Source: Rhineura floridana (lineage: Eukaryota > Chordata > Lepidosauria > Squamata > Rhineuridae). Taken from it: 64,000 nucleotides of DNA. Location: the NCBI RefSeq assembly GCF_030035675.1, contig NC_084500.1, forward strand, positions 13,637,100 to 13,701,099, read 5' to 3'. A program made the translations under genes and the position numbers. Shown one piece after another: positions 9,831-20,384 of this stretch (its first letter is position 1; each line of letters begins with the position of its first letter). Under the pieces are notes generated by a model that did no database searches, was not told the origin of the DNA, and saw only the letters and a list, made by a program, of their open reading frames with translations.

Positions 9831-11470
9831 CGGGTGTTAATGGATCTTAGCGGTACCTGTTCTCGACCGAATCGTCCTGGAAATGTTTTCCTATCTATAA
9901 CATTGCATCTGAAACACAGTTTACACTTCTGGGCATCTGTTCTTAGAGGATTTGGGGCACCTGTCTTCTATCTATCGGTCCTTTCGGGTTTCTTTGTTTT
10001 ATTACGTGTGTCTAGTGCCTTCCAGCCCCAGGTTTCTCCTTAAGCTGTCTCCCCTTTTCTCTGTTCAGACCCTGCCTGTGAGTGGAAACTGGCCAAAGGC
10101 AGCATCAGGGCTGCTGGAGAATCCAGAGCTGGCAAAGCCTTTGGAGAGGTGAAACTGACCAGGCAGCCACCACTCTTGTCTCTGTCTGGCACAGTCCTTT
10201 CACATTTTGTCAATTTCCTCTGAAATCTACTAATGCTCTTTCTTTGGATTAATGTACCCCCCTCCCCAGGCCATCTTGGACGCCCCCTTCCTCCTGAAAA
10301 GAAAGAAACTAAAAGCTTCTATTCATTGACAAAACCCCTCAAGCTGACCCCTCTGCAATCTCTCTGGAGCGAGGGCAGCCGAGGCTGCGATCCGAGGCTC
10401 CCTTTCCTGGGAGTAAAAATGAGGAAACTCAGCCCCCCACCCTGGGAAAAAGAACACGGCTGTTTCCAAGCGGAACGCGCTCTTCGGATCAGGGATTTTG
10501 GGGGTGCAAAAGGAACCTGCGCCTAGAATTCAGCGACGCTCACTCCGGAGGGAAGCACAAGGTTATTTACACCTGCAATCCGGTTCTGCAAAATGTTAAA
10601 CCGGAAACCAATTTAGACACCGCAGTTTTAAGCCTTGTGTGTGTTGAAGAGGAGGAAACTCAGCTTTTTTAAAAAAAGCATTGTGCTTAGAATCGAGGCC
10701 TGATTCTCTCTTGGAAGAGGACTGCTTCTTACTGAGGTTCTGCCAGCCTAAATAGAAAACCCGTCTCAAAAATGGCTGAGATCCACCAAGTGGCTAAGAC
10801 CACGTTTTTCTCCCCAGTCAGTCCTAGCCTATGCATGTGCTTACTCGGATGTACATCCAACGAGACTTTTACTCCCAAACCGCTATGTAGAGAGCAACAC
10901 GCCCGGGTTGGCGGAGATCCACAATGGGATTTGACACCACTCTGCTTTGGCCGTAATCCCCAAAGCAAATCAACATTTCTGGATTCACAAGAGAAAGTGT
11001 AATGACTGCAGGGCTTAATTTCCTTCCAAATAGTCACGTCTCCAGGTTTTCCAAATTTAAGCCTCGAAGGGCTTTAAAGTCTGGAAAAGGTGCCGTTGGA
11101 TGCGAATCACCACAGGACAAATCACATTTTCTCTTCCCCCTGCTATGGTGCAAAAGAGGTGCAAGGCGAGCCTTGAAGTAGCGCAACACTGACCATGTCT
11201 ACTCAGAAGTAAGCTGAATCCAGCGGGGCGTACTCCGGGACAAATGAGTTAAAGCCAAGGCTCTTGGATCACTACAAGATCCTCTAAGCTTATAAGCGCG
11301 CATTCTTTCAAACAAACAAGCAGACCTGTGAACACACAGGAAGTAGCAGTCCAGTGGATCCCAATGGGATTTCCTTCCCTGGAATGTGATCAAGAAACTT
11401 TGGGTCCAATAGTGTTTAACCCCAAACCTGTTTAGAACCACACAAAAGGTGAAAAGAAGTGCCCACTAAC

Positions 11471-11853
11471 AAGTAGTGTAGTGGTCAATTCAGTAGTGCG
11501 GGGTCCCTTCACAGCCAGCACCACTCTTTTTTACACCTGGGTTGAGAATGAGATCCTTGTTAATGCCTTTTCCCACAACAACAGACATCCCTAGGAGTCA
11601 ATAAGCATGAAAGGGGAGAGTGTTAGCTACTGAGAAGAGTCTTCTCAGTGGCTGACTCGCTACCTTTCACTCTGATTGGCTCCAAACAGCAGGAAAGGAC
11701 AAAGAAGCAAAGAAGAGTCTTCTCTTCTTACGGACTAACACACTCCCCTTTCATACTGATTGGCTCATAGGATGCTGGTGCTCATAGGCACCCTGCTCCC
11801 AAAAAAGTAAGGGGTCTAAGACCCCCTGAGACCCTGGACGACTACACCACTAG
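11471..11853. mobile_element. hAT-like foldback element, family N1
   Basis: It starts AGTAGTGTAGTGGTCAATTC, contains ATGAAAGGGGAGAGTGTTAG, CAGTGGCTGACTCGC and TACTGATTGGCTCATAGG, and ends GGTCTAAGACCCCCTGAGAC ... ACTACACCACTAG. Confidence 0.7.
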
Positions 11854-12214
11854 CCCTAACACATCATTGCACTAGTGTTCATTCTCCCTCTGCACCCCCC
11901 TTTTATTTAGCAGTGCAACGCCTACCAATCTACCACGCACGCACCACATCGGATGTCTCACAGGCACCCATCTGACGTCAAATGGATGGATTTTTTTTTT
12001 TTAATTGTAAAAAGACCAGGGAAGATGCCTTGGTAACAGAAGAAAAAGAAACTAAAATAAGGATCTCTCTCTCACACACACACACGCATATACATACACC
12101 CGGATTCTCAAGGCAGCTAATGCGGGAGGAGTTGATTCCCCTTGATTCGGTTTGACAGCTGTCCTGTTTCGGATCACTTGGTGCTCACAGGCAGCAGATC
12201 CCATCCTGAGTCTG

Positions 12215-12335
12215 GGCCATCTAGCTCAGCACTGGCTACACTGGCAGGCAGCGCCTCTCCAGGGTTTTAGCCCTCCCTGGAGACTCTGATGGGGGTTGAA
12301 CCTGGAGCTTCTATGTGCTAATCCATTCAGCTCGA
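12215..12335 (-). mobile_element. Sauria-type SINE, diverged
   Basis: Contains GGCCATCTAGCTCAGCACTG, ACACTGGCAGGCAGC and GGGGTTGAACCTGGAG. Confidence 0.7.
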
Positions 12336-12337
12336 TG

Positions 12338-12462
12338 TGTGGGGAGCCTCTGGCCCTCGGGATGTTGCTAAACTACAACTCCCATCAAGCACGGCCTGGG
12401 ATGTTGGGAGTTGTAGTTCAGCAGCCGTGTTGGGGGGGCAAAGGTTCCCCACACCTGGATTT
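12338..12462. mobile_element. Palindromic MITE family B
   Basis: Complete-looking copy: GGGGAGCCTCTGGCCCTCGG at one end, AACTACAACTCCCATCAAGC and GTTGGGAGTTGTAGTTCAGC inside, and AAAGGTTCCCCACACCTGG at the other end. Confidence 0.65.
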
Positions 12463-13064
12463 ATAGGCTGGGAGGATTAACAAGATAAGGCCACCAGCAC
12501 CTGCCAAATCATCCTCTGGATGTGCAACCCAGTTAAACCAGAAACAGCCCTCAAACTAATTTTCGAGGCAGGCACCTGGCTTTCTGCTTAGTGTGAAGCA
12601 ACCCCTACCCTCACCTCCCAATTTCATAGGAAACCTAGCTTTGTTTCCCTAGCAGAATTTCTCTGTTTCCTAATCCCTCCCACAAGGCAATTCTCATACA
12701 TCCCTCTGTTGAGACCAAACACTGGTCTGTTTATTTCATTATCCCTATGCTTTCCGATCTATAGGGTCCCTATAACGTCTGTTGCCTTTTTTCACACCTA
12801 AAAAACCTTAGCCCCGTCCATGATCAGAGAGCCTGCAATTTAATCAGCCAATCTGAATGTTCCGAAGAAGCTGATTGGATAGGGGGGCATTCCTGATGAA
12901 CTTGGGCACAAGAGAGTACAAGTACAAACACTGGCAAGGTGATATTGAGCAGAGAATGCCGGCAGCCCGGCAGGACCAAGGAAATGGATGAAAAACTAGC
13001 TAAGAAATATTTAGCAAAACCAACAAAGAGCCCAGTGGCACCTTAAAAAGGTAGCAAAAAATAT

Positions 13065-13165
13065 TATTACTATTAAATATTTTAAATTGTTTTAAAATAT
13101 TAATTATTATGAAATTATAACAATAATATATTTAAATAATATATTTAATAATAACAATATTTCAA
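13065..13165. repeat. AT-rich low-complexity stretch
   Basis: About 100 bases of ATT/TAA-rich sequence with internal TTTAAATAATATATTTAA palindromes. Confidence 0.6.
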
Positions 13166-13229
13166 AACCAGAATTTTAGCGTGCTTGTGAATCTAGGTAA
13201 AGACATTAAAATCAACAAATGGAATCCAG

Positions 13230-13565
13230 TTAGTTTTCCTATGGCCTATTGATTACCAGCTTGTGGCGACACAGCGGTGGGCCTTTTCACTGGTGGCACC
13301 AATGTTGTGGACTGCCCTCCCTCCTGAAACATGGGACGCCCAATCTTGAAGACACACCTGTTTAGGCAAGCATTCCCCTGCGCTCCTGGCTCGAATCTCC
13401 TGCTTTAATGGTTGTTTGAACTCCCCTGCTCTTTTAATGGGCTGTTTTGCTAGACTAGTTCTTTTACTATGCATTTGAATGACAGGTAGCTGTATTTTGA
13501 TCATTGATTTCATTTTTGCCTATTTTGCTGTTGCTTTTTGGAACCGCCTCTGTATTTCTTCCTGA
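13230..13565 (+). mobile_element. L2-like LINE 3' end
   Basis: Reads RWAFSLVAPMLWTALPPETW, typical of the L2-like ORF2 end. A 3' UTR follows to GGAACCGCCTCTGTATTTC and the AAT simple tail. Confidence 0.7.
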
Positions 13566-13599
<34 letters not shown>

Positions 13600-13633
13600 T
13601 GAAGAAGAAGAAGAAGAAGAAGAAGAAGAAGAA
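13566..13633. repeat. AAT then GAA simple repeats
   Basis: About 35 bases of AAT units run directly into about 33 bases of GAA units. They follow the LINE tail, so the AAT part probably grew from it. Confidence 0.85.
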
Positions 13634-14259
13634 TATAGCAGCAAAAAAAGAGGTGTTGGCACTCCATACCAGTGAGCACCATCACAGAAAAAGACTATAA
13701 TAATTTTTTCCATACGTACAAAAAGTGGAGTCCCCAACTAATTACGCCAGCAGTCAGTTGACATGATAGTGAGGAATGGTTTGACTCAGGATAAAGCACC
13801 TTCCTTGTATGTGACGGAGCCGGGTGTTCCTCTCTCCCTCTCAAAGAAATCAACACACATTCTACAATCCAGCATGAAACACATGGATTTGTCTCTCTCA
13901 AATGCAAGCACTTGCAAAGAGGGGCTTCCTGCATCCTCACCCTGTTCCAGTTCACCAAATGTTGGCTCTAGCTGCAGAACACATGTTCACATGCACAGGA
14001 CCTATTGTTTGGCAGCTCAAAGGCAAATGGGCCATTGTCTCAGAACTTGTGCGAGTGGGTCCTGCAACCAAATGTTGCAGCGTGTTCTGTTCCCCCATTT
14101 AGGATTCCAGTCACTGTATTCTATCCCCCTCCCCTCCTCAGTAAGCATTCTGGGGCTACTGAGCATACTCAGACATCATTGGGCTGTGTTGGCTATACCG
14201 TACCTCTAGGGATTCCCCCCCCCAAAAAGATCGATTTTAATCTTCCTCAAGGTCGCGTA

Positions 14260-14412
14260 TGTACCACACATTTATAGCACACGGCTTCACGCAAAGAATC
14301 CTGGGAACTTTAGTTTACCTCTCACAGAGCTACAGTTCCCAGCACCTTTAACGAACTACAGCTCCCAGGATTCTTTGGGGAGAAGTCATGTGTTTTAAAT
14401 GTACGTTGTGTA
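14260..14412. mobile_element. Palindromic MITE family C
   Basis: Arms CAAAGAATCCTGGGAACTTT and AGCTCCCAGGATTCTTTGG flank CAGAGCTACAGTTCCCAGCA. The outer arms run to GTACCACACATTTATAGC and ATGTACGTTGTGTAC. Confidence 0.7.
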
Positions 14413-14576
14413 CACAGCCCCAATCTGGGGACTCTTCAAAGCATGCTAATATCTCCCTCTTGTGTGGGAGCAATGCCATTTTGGCTACATTAGGAATGGC
14501 CCTCAGACAGTGAACAAGGGAAATAGTGGGGATTGTTTTATTTATTTACTTTTACATTTGTATCCTCCAAGGTCAA

Positions 14577-14932
14577 CTCATTTGAAATGTGGTGTTGGAG
14601 GAGAGCTTTGTGCGAAAAAGACAAATTGGGTGTTAGAACAAATTAAACCAGAACTATCATTAGAAACTAAAATGATGAAACTGAGGTTAACATACTTTGG
14701 ACACATCATGAGAAGACCTGATTCGCTAGAAAAAACAATAATGCTTGGAAAAACAGAAGGGAGTAGAAAAAGAGGAAGGCCAAACAAGAGATGGATTGAT
14801 TCCATAAAGGAAGCCACAGAGCTGAACTTACAAGATCTGAACAGGGTGGTTCACCACAGATGCTCTTGGAGGTCGCTGATTCATAGGGTCCCTATAAGTC
14901 GTAGTCAACTTGAAGGCACATAACAACAAAAA
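14577..14932 (+). mobile_element. BovB/RTE LINE, ORF2 C-terminus and 3' end
   Basis: An open frame reads VLEQIKPELSLETKMMKLRL, YFGHIMRRPDSLEKTIMLGK and RKRGRPNKRWIDSIKEA, the diagnostic C-terminal region of BovB ORF2. It ends with GTCAACTTGAAGGCACATAACAAC. The rest of the element is absent (5' truncated). Confidence 0.88.
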
Positions 14933-15035
14933 TCCTCCAAGGAGCATAAGCAGTTATCCCTCTCCCCAATTTATGCTCACAACAACCTTGTTAGGTAGGT
15001 TAGGCTGAGAGTTGGTGACTAGCCCAAAGTCTGGA
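14933..15035 (-). mobile_element. MIR-like SINE
   Basis: Contains TGCTCACAACAACCTTGTTA, GGTAGGTTAGGCTGAGAG and GGTGACTAGCCCAAAG. Confidence 0.65.
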
Positions 15036-15138
15036 GGGCCACATTCAGCACCTGGGCCTGAGGTGTCGAACAAGCTCTGAGCCCCATTGTTTTTTTTCCC
15101 TAATATGTACTAATCCTAATATTCAGGCATTGCTTATA

Positions 15139-15336
15139 TGGGAACATAGGAGTCTGCCTTATAATGAGTCAGACCAGTGGCCAATCTAGTTCAGTGTAGG
15201 CTGCTCTGACGGCAGCAGTGCCCGAGGATTGCAGACAGAGGTCTCTCCTTGCCCTATATAGAGACATCATTGGGGATTTAAGCTGGGGCCTTCTGCATGC
15301 CAGGCAGATGCTCTGCCACTGAGCTATGGTTCTCAG
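15139..15336 (-). mobile_element. Sauria-type SINE
   Basis: Near full length on the minus strand: GGGAACATAGGAGTCTGCC at the 3' end and TTCTGCATGCCAGGCAGATG CTCTGCCACTGAGC at the tRNA head. Confidence 0.85.
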
Positions 15337-15737
15337 CACCAGCCAGCCAGCACCACCCTGGGGCATCAGCTGACTTGGAGAATGCAGGGTTTGCAAGAAG
15401 ACCCAAAATCTTTAGGGGCGAGGGGGGAAATTCTCAAAAAGGGTTGGCAGAACAGTCCAGTGAGGACTGTGCATGCTCAGTGGCTGCGGAGTGGTGATTG
15501 GCTCTTGCGGAAGGAGAGACTGGAAAAGTGCAAGGGGAATGGAATGGGAGTGTTTGGAATCCAGAGCAGGCGCATTCCATGCTGCAACATTTTGTCAAAA
15601 AATGTGTGTGCTTAGGGGATGCAGTTAAACCCATTTTAATCCTGTTTATTTCAACAGAGGCCAAGGCACAGAGAACTAGATTATGCCTATGTTGTTTTAT
15701 TAAAATCGTCTTTCTCTCTCACTCAGGTACATGCTAG

Positions 15738-15870
15738 ATGTTTAAAGCACATTGCTTCCCACAAAGAATCCTGGGAACTGTAGTTTGTGAAGGGTGCTGG
15801 GAATTAGAGCTCTGTGGGGGTAAACTACAGTTCCTGGGATTTTCTGGGGGAAGCCATGCATGCGCTCTTT
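15738..15870. mobile_element. Palindromic MITE family C
   Basis: Arms GAATCCTGGGAACTGTAGTT and AACTACAGTTCCTGGGATTT, outer arm TTTAAAGCACATTGCTTCCC. Confidence 0.7.
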
Positions 15871-15929
15871 CTCTCACACACACAAACACACAAACTAAAA
15901 TTAACTGCAACGCAACCATGTATGCAAAG

Positions 15930-16017
15930 AGAGTTTATCTTTTAACTGATTTTAATATTGTATTTTATAATGTTGTAACCGGCTCTGGGACCTTATGGCA
16001 AAGGGCAGGTAAGAAAT
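15930..16017 (+). mobile_element. L2-like LINE 3' tail
   Basis: TTTTAACTGATTTTAATATT, then ACCGGCTCTGGGACCTTATG and GGGCAGGTAAGAAAT. Confidence 0.55.
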
Positions 16018-16125
16018 TATGGGTTACAGCCAATTAAATTTTACTCAGAGTAGACCCATTAAATGGGCCCACGTTAGTCATGTCCATTGTTTTCAATGGG
16101 TCTACTCCTAAATGGGATACACCCC
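16018..16125. mobile_element. Palindromic MITE family A
   Basis: TTACTCAGAGTAGACCCATT and CAATGGGTCTACTCC around GGGCCCACGTTAGTCATG. Confidence 0.65.
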
Positions 16126-16419
16126 TAATTAATTTATTACAACAACTTGCATTCATTCATGTTTAATTGCAGCTAACTTTTCACTCTAGGCAGGGCTCCT
16201 GAGTAAAGAGGTACTAAAACTCATGACATTACAGGCATTAATTCAACAGGCACAGCTTTCCACGTAATGGCAAAAAAGCCACCCGCTGGATTTCTGCTTC
16301 CCACGCACCTCTTAAAGGCACTGGAACCCTCCTTGGAGTCAAGGAGGCAATTCAATCTCCTCTCTTAACTCAGCTGCTAGTCACCCATTGAGGGCCTGGC
16401 CTAACTGCTTGCAAGTGTG

Positions 16420-16610
16420 ATGGAGTTGTTGAAATTTTGGACTAGGACTGGACAGATCCAGGTTCAAATATCTGCTGGGCCATGAAGCTTGCTATCTTTC
16501 AGACTAGCCTACCTCGCAAGGTTGTTACAAGGATAAAATACAGCACAACCACGGACTCCACCTAGAGCTCCTTGAAGGGAAGGCAGGATATAAACTTAAT
16601 CAATCAACAG
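16420..16610 (+). mobile_element. MIR-like tRNA SINE with L2-like tail
   Basis: GACTAGGACTGGACAGATCC and AGGTTCAAAT mark the tRNA part. CCTACCTCGCAAGGTTGTTA and CTCCTTGAAGGGAAGGCAGG follow. Confidence 0.65.
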
Positions 16611-16699
16611 CCCTTCCTGCTTCCACCTGGCTATGTAGGGGAGGGAACACTGTTTGGGTAGTAAGCACAGAAACCTTCCCTTTTTTCCTTGGAAGGTGG

Positions 16700-16865
16700 T
16701 GGCACGGAACAGCCGCAGCTCAGTGGAAGAGAATCTGCTTTGCGCATAAGGCTGGGAAAGTCCCCTGTCTGAAATGCTGGGGAGCTGCTGCCTGTTAGTG
16801 TAGACAATACTGAGCTAGATGGGCCAAGGGTCTGACTCTGTATAACACAACGTCCTACGTTCCTG
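16700..16865 (+). mobile_element. Sauria-type SINE
   Basis: GCCGCAGCTCAGTGGAAGAG head and GTAGACAATACTGAGCTAG body; the B-box part is missing. Confidence 0.8.
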
Positions 16866-16887
16866 CGCTGCCAACAAACCATCTGCT

Positions 16888-17085
16888 TGGACAGGGCCGC
16901 AGCTCAGTAGAAAGGCAACTGCTTTGCATGCAGGAAGTCCCCAGTTCAGTCCCCGGCATCGCCAGGTAGTAGGACCAGGAAAGATTTTCTGCCTGGAGCC
17001 CTGGTGAGCCGCTGCCAGTCAGTGTAGACAAGGCTGAGCAAGATGGACAAACGTTGTGTCTCGATGATTAAGGTAGCTTTCTATG
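16888..17085 (+). mobile_element. Sauria-type SINE
   Basis: GGGCCGCAGCTCAGTAGAAA head, GTTCAGTCCCCGGCATC B box, GCCAGTCAGTGTAGACAA body. It lies 20 bases after the previous copy, same direction. Confidence 0.85.
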
Positions 17086-17545
17086 TTTTGCAAGCCACTC
17101 ACAGGCGCATGCACCTAACGCTCCCTTCTTCCGGTTAGATCTCCAAGATGGGACTTAAAAACGGTCAAATTTCTCCAAAAGGTCCCCGAGAAACTCTAGT
17201 GCCGTTTGAGGCCTAGGGTCCCCAATGGAGAATCTCATCATCATCCTTCCAAAACAACAGCTCCCAGGGGATGCCGGGCTGGTTGTGCAGTAGCTGTGTT
17301 TTCAGAAGCGACGGTATGGGCACCTCTCTACTGGAAAGGAGTCCCCGGGAAAGGTGTCGTTTTGGGATTGAATCGACCGATGATCGATTCCACCAACAGG
17401 ATATTCTGTCCGTCCAATGTCGGCTTTGCGTTTGAGGAAGGGGCGTGGGAAATGGCAACTGGGAAGCGAGCTTATGCACTGGACAGAAAGGCGACTTGTT
17501 CTTCCTCTCTCTCACACAGAAAACCACCCAAATGATACAAATACA

Positions 17546-18074
17546 CAGTGGAGGCTGGTATGCTGGGACAATTGGGGCTCTGCCACACCAACCTCACTTC
17601 TGCTCTCAGCCAGCCTCCACCTGCTTGCCTTCTTACTTGCATCCAGTGAAGGGGGGCGGCACGGCCTGCCATCCTCCTCCTCCTCTGCCTTGTAGAACTC
17701 AGGGCAAAACTAGAATTGGCTCAGCCTAACATTGGCCCTCTATGACCTTGTTACCCTGAACACGCCTGATCTCAGAAGCTAAGCAGGCTCAGGCCTGGTT
17801 AGTATTTGGATGGGAGACCACCTGGGAATACCGGGTGCCTAAGCTTAGAGGAAGGCAGTGGTCAACCACCTCTGGATACCTCTTCCCATGAAAACCCTAT
17901 GAATATATCCAAAAAAACATTCACAGGGTCGCCATAAGTTGTGATTGACTTGAATCCATATAACAACAACAAACATTGGCTCTGGCTCCACCCTGTCATT
18001 GGTTCTGGTTCTATCTACTGCTGGGGCCTCTAACCTTCTGCCCTACCTGTCTCAATGGGCACCAGCCACCACTG
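17546..18074. mobile_element. hAT-like non-autonomous element, family D
   Basis: Ends are CAGTGGAGGCTGGTATG and CACCAGCCACCACTG. Flanking octamers CAAATACA and CATATAGA agree at six of eight bases. A 5S SINE is inserted inside it, so the DNA element is the older of the two. Confidence 0.65.
17737..17971 (+). mobile_element. 5S rRNA-derived SINE with BovB-type tail
   Basis: The first about 100 bases follow 5S rRNA: ACCCTGAACACGCCTGATCT, AGAAGCTAAGCAGGC, TTGGATGGGAGACCACCTGG and GAATACCGGGTGC, including the internal promoter region. A linker (GAGGAAGGCAGTGGTCAACC) and the tail GGGTCGCCATAAGTTGTGAT ... ATAACAACAAC follow. It is flanked by AACATTGGC at 17728-17736 and 17972-17980. A genuine 5S rRNA gene is excluded by the tail, the missing internal bases and the target duplication. 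Confidence 0.88.
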
Positions 18075-18084
18075 CATATAGATT

Positions 18085-18225
18085 ACGGATGGGGAACATC
18101 TGCAGCCCTCCAGGCGTTGTGGGACTCCGGCTCCCATCAGCCCCAGCCGGCATGGCCAATGATCAAGGGTGTTGGGAGCTGTAGTCCAGCAACATCAAGA
18201 TGGCTGTAGGGTCCCCACCCCGACA
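18085..18225. mobile_element. Palindromic MITE family B
   Basis: GATGGGGAACATCTGCAGCC, CTCCCATCAGCCCCAGCC and GTTGGGAGCTGTAGTCCAGC; near complete. Confidence 0.65.
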
Positions 18226-18633
18226 TATATGCTCTCGGTAGCACCGTTACGTAATGGTAGACTCAAATGGTCTCATGGGAGGGAGGGCCCTCTTTAAATG
18301 CTAATCGTCATGATGACTTAGATTGCTTCCAGTTGTGGTGCACCAGCCTTGCTACATATGGGGGCCCTTCTCCTGCAGAGTGGGGCGCTGGACATCTCCC
18401 CCAAAGTCCTGCCCAGGTGGTGCTACTGGAGGCTGTCACACACTTGCAGCTACACCAACCCTTCCAGGCCTTTTGGACTACAACTCCCAGTAGCACCAGC
18501 CAGTACGGCTGATTTACATATGGGTGGTTCCAACCTCATCCACCCATAGGATTAAATCACACCCCATAATTACATCCCACCGCTAACTGCTGTGATTAAA
18601 AAAAAATCCATATTAAAGGCTTGGCATGCGGTA

Positions 18634-18768
18634 GATCAGGGGTAGCCAACATGGTGCCTTCGAGATGTTGCTGGACTACAGCCCCCTTTGTTCCTGATCG
18701 CTGCCCATGCTGGCTGGGGCTGATGGGAATTGTTCTCTAGAGGGCATCACGTTGGCCACCCCTGTGCT
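18634..18768. mobile_element. Palindromic MITE family B
   Basis: GGGGTAGCCAACATGGTGCC at the left and GTTGGCCACCCCTGTG at the right with GGACTACAGCCCCC inside. Confidence 0.65.
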
Positions 18769-18780
18769 TAGATCTACCAT

Positions 18781-18955
18781 GGGGAAGGGCCATAGCTCAG
18801 TGGTAGAACGCCTGCCTTGCATGCAGAAGTTCCCAGGTTCAATCCCCGGGCTTTCCAGGTAGGGCTGGGAACGTCCCCTGACTCAAATGCTGGAGAGCTG
18901 CTGCCAATCAGTGTAGACAATACTGAGCTAGATGGAACAATGGTCTGGCTTGACA
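18781..18955 (+). mobile_element. Sauria-type SINE
   Basis: GGGCCATAGCTCAGTGGTAG head, GGTTCAATCCCCGGG B box and CAGTGTAGACAATACTGAGC body. Confidence 0.87.
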
Positions 18956-19255
18956 TTATTATTATTATTATTTATTAGATTTACATCCCGCCCTTCCTCC
19001 CAGCAGGAGGCAAACGAAAGCACTAAAAAAACTTTAACACATCATAAAAGCAGACGTTAAAATACATTAAAACAAAACAACCATTAAAAACGTATTAAAA
19101 CAAAACATATTTTAAAATATTTTTAAAGCTTTAAAAACATCTATTTTTTTTTAAAAAAAAGAAGGTTTAAAAATATATTAAAAAGCAATTCCAACACAGA
19201 CACAGACTGGGATAAGGGCTCTACTTAAAAGGCTTGCCGGAAAGAGATAGAGGCA
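18956..19255 (-). mobile_element. L2/CR1-like LINE 3' end
   Basis: On the minus strand it ends in a TTA-rich tail. TTTACATCCCGCCCTTCC is the complement of the usual 3' terminus, preceded by A/T-rich 3' UTR. Confidence 0.6.
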
Positions 19256-19844
19256 TAAGACAACTTCCTATATTCCTAATAGCCTTTACATCTGATCACA
19301 GCCACATAAGAACATTATCTCTTTACGTAGCCTGAGAATTCCCTCGGTTGATTATGAGTTATAATGGGCTGTGAGGTATCAAGGAGGCCATGACAAATTC
19401 TGTTGCAGACTTTGGAGATGTGAAATATTGTCCTATTTTTAATTTATTTATTTTTTTGCCAGAGTGGGGAACCTAACAGTCCTTCTAAAATTGTGTTCTA
19501 ATTTTTCTCCCCTTAGATCTAGTGATGGCTACCAATCTGGATGGCTTTATTTATTTATAAGAACATTTCTTAACCACTAGCCCAAACAAGATAGCAAATA
19601 AACAGCACAGAACTATAAACCCATAAAATTATACCATCATAACATAGAGAAGAAGCAACCAACGTTGTTCTGTCCCGAAGACCCAGTGGAAGTTACGAAA
19701 GGAGAAACAGCAACAAACGTCCCCCCCCAACAAACAAAAATTCATCAAAAGTTCCCCCATTGTCTCTAAACTTAACGCAGACTTCCCAAAATCTGGTCCA
19801 CATTGGCCTTACAGGATTCCAAAAGGTGCTCAGCATCTCGGGGC

Positions 19845-20045
19845 CTAGACCAGGAATGGGGAACTCTTTGGAGACTGAGGGCCGCATTCCCTTGTCGCCA
19901 GCCTTCTGGGGGCCACATGCTGCCAATAAACCCAAGCACTCATGATCACTGTTCACACTCCAGTCAGGCTGGAGGATCTGAGCAGAGCCAGTGAGGGTGT
20001 GGCCACCTAGAGAGGCCTGGAGGGCCACATTCAGCATCCCTCCCA
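19845..20045. mobile_element. hAT-like repeat fragment
   Basis: GGAATGGGGAACTCTTTGGA, GAGGGCCGCATTCCCTTG, GCCAGTGAGGGTGTGGCC and GGAGGGCCACATTCAGCATC match the family at 63640-63940. It stops 60 bases before the exon 3 donor. Confidence 0.5.
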
Positions 20046-20106
20046 TACCCTCCCGTTGCCCCACACGACGATTCTTCTTGCCCCATCACCCGCCAAATGC
20101 CAATAC

Positions 20107-20384
20107 CTGGATAACTCGCATGTTGAGGCCGGTCTCCTGGGCTAGCTGCTCCCGGATATGCCGGGTTGGCTTGGGGGTGGCAGCGAAGGCAGCCTTGAGG
20201 GTCTCCAGTTGCTTGGCCTTGATGGTGGTGCGGGGCCCTCTCCGCTTGGCCCCCAGGTTTTGGTCGTCATTCTCGTTGCTGCCCACCTCCTTATCGGACA
20301 CGTTGGCGCTCTCTGAGTCCTTGGCATCGTCCTGGCAGGGGTCTTGGGAATCCGGGGAGAGGCTGGGGTCGCTGCCGGTGGTGG
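20107..20384 (-). CDS. LHX1: LHX1 coding exon 3 (linker and homeodomain helices 1-2)
   Basis: The 278-base exon completes codon 133 (Ala) and encodes residues 134-225. The first part is an acidic Ser/Asp-rich linker ([22 protein letters not shown]). The homeodomain starts at about R180 ([17 protein letters not shown]) and runs to MRVIQ at the end of the exon, within the recognition helix. The acceptor follows a pyrimidine-rich tract (CTGCTGCTACAG, ending 20385). The donor is CAG/GTATTG (20106-20105), so the exon ends on a codon boundary. Residue 149 is Cys in DPCQDD where human LHX1 has Ser by memory, and 165 is Val in KEVGSN for human Ala; both lie in the variable linker. No damage is seen. 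Confidence 0.97.

Larger units (their letters stand above)
2790..20106. other. LHX1 intron 3 (17.3 kb)
   Basis: The intron is filled mainly with SINEs, L2-like LINE 3' ends and palindromic DNA elements listed below. Stretches without recognised repeats are 2800-3220, 3370-3950, 8230-8830, 9340-10830, 12465-13060, 13640-14255, 15340-15730 and 17090-17540. The 9360-10830 stretch is the longest and is a reasonable place to look for conserved non-coding sequence; 9482-9489 is a FoxH1-type TGTGTATT followed at once by AGAC. Confidence 0.75.

Noticed and set aside
14462-14923. 153-residue open frame as a host gene
   Set aside because: C-terminal part of BovB/RTE ORF2.
17760-17845. True 5S rRNA gene
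   Set aside because: BovB-like tail, internal loss and flanking duplication show it is a SINE; the same holds for 57838-57952.
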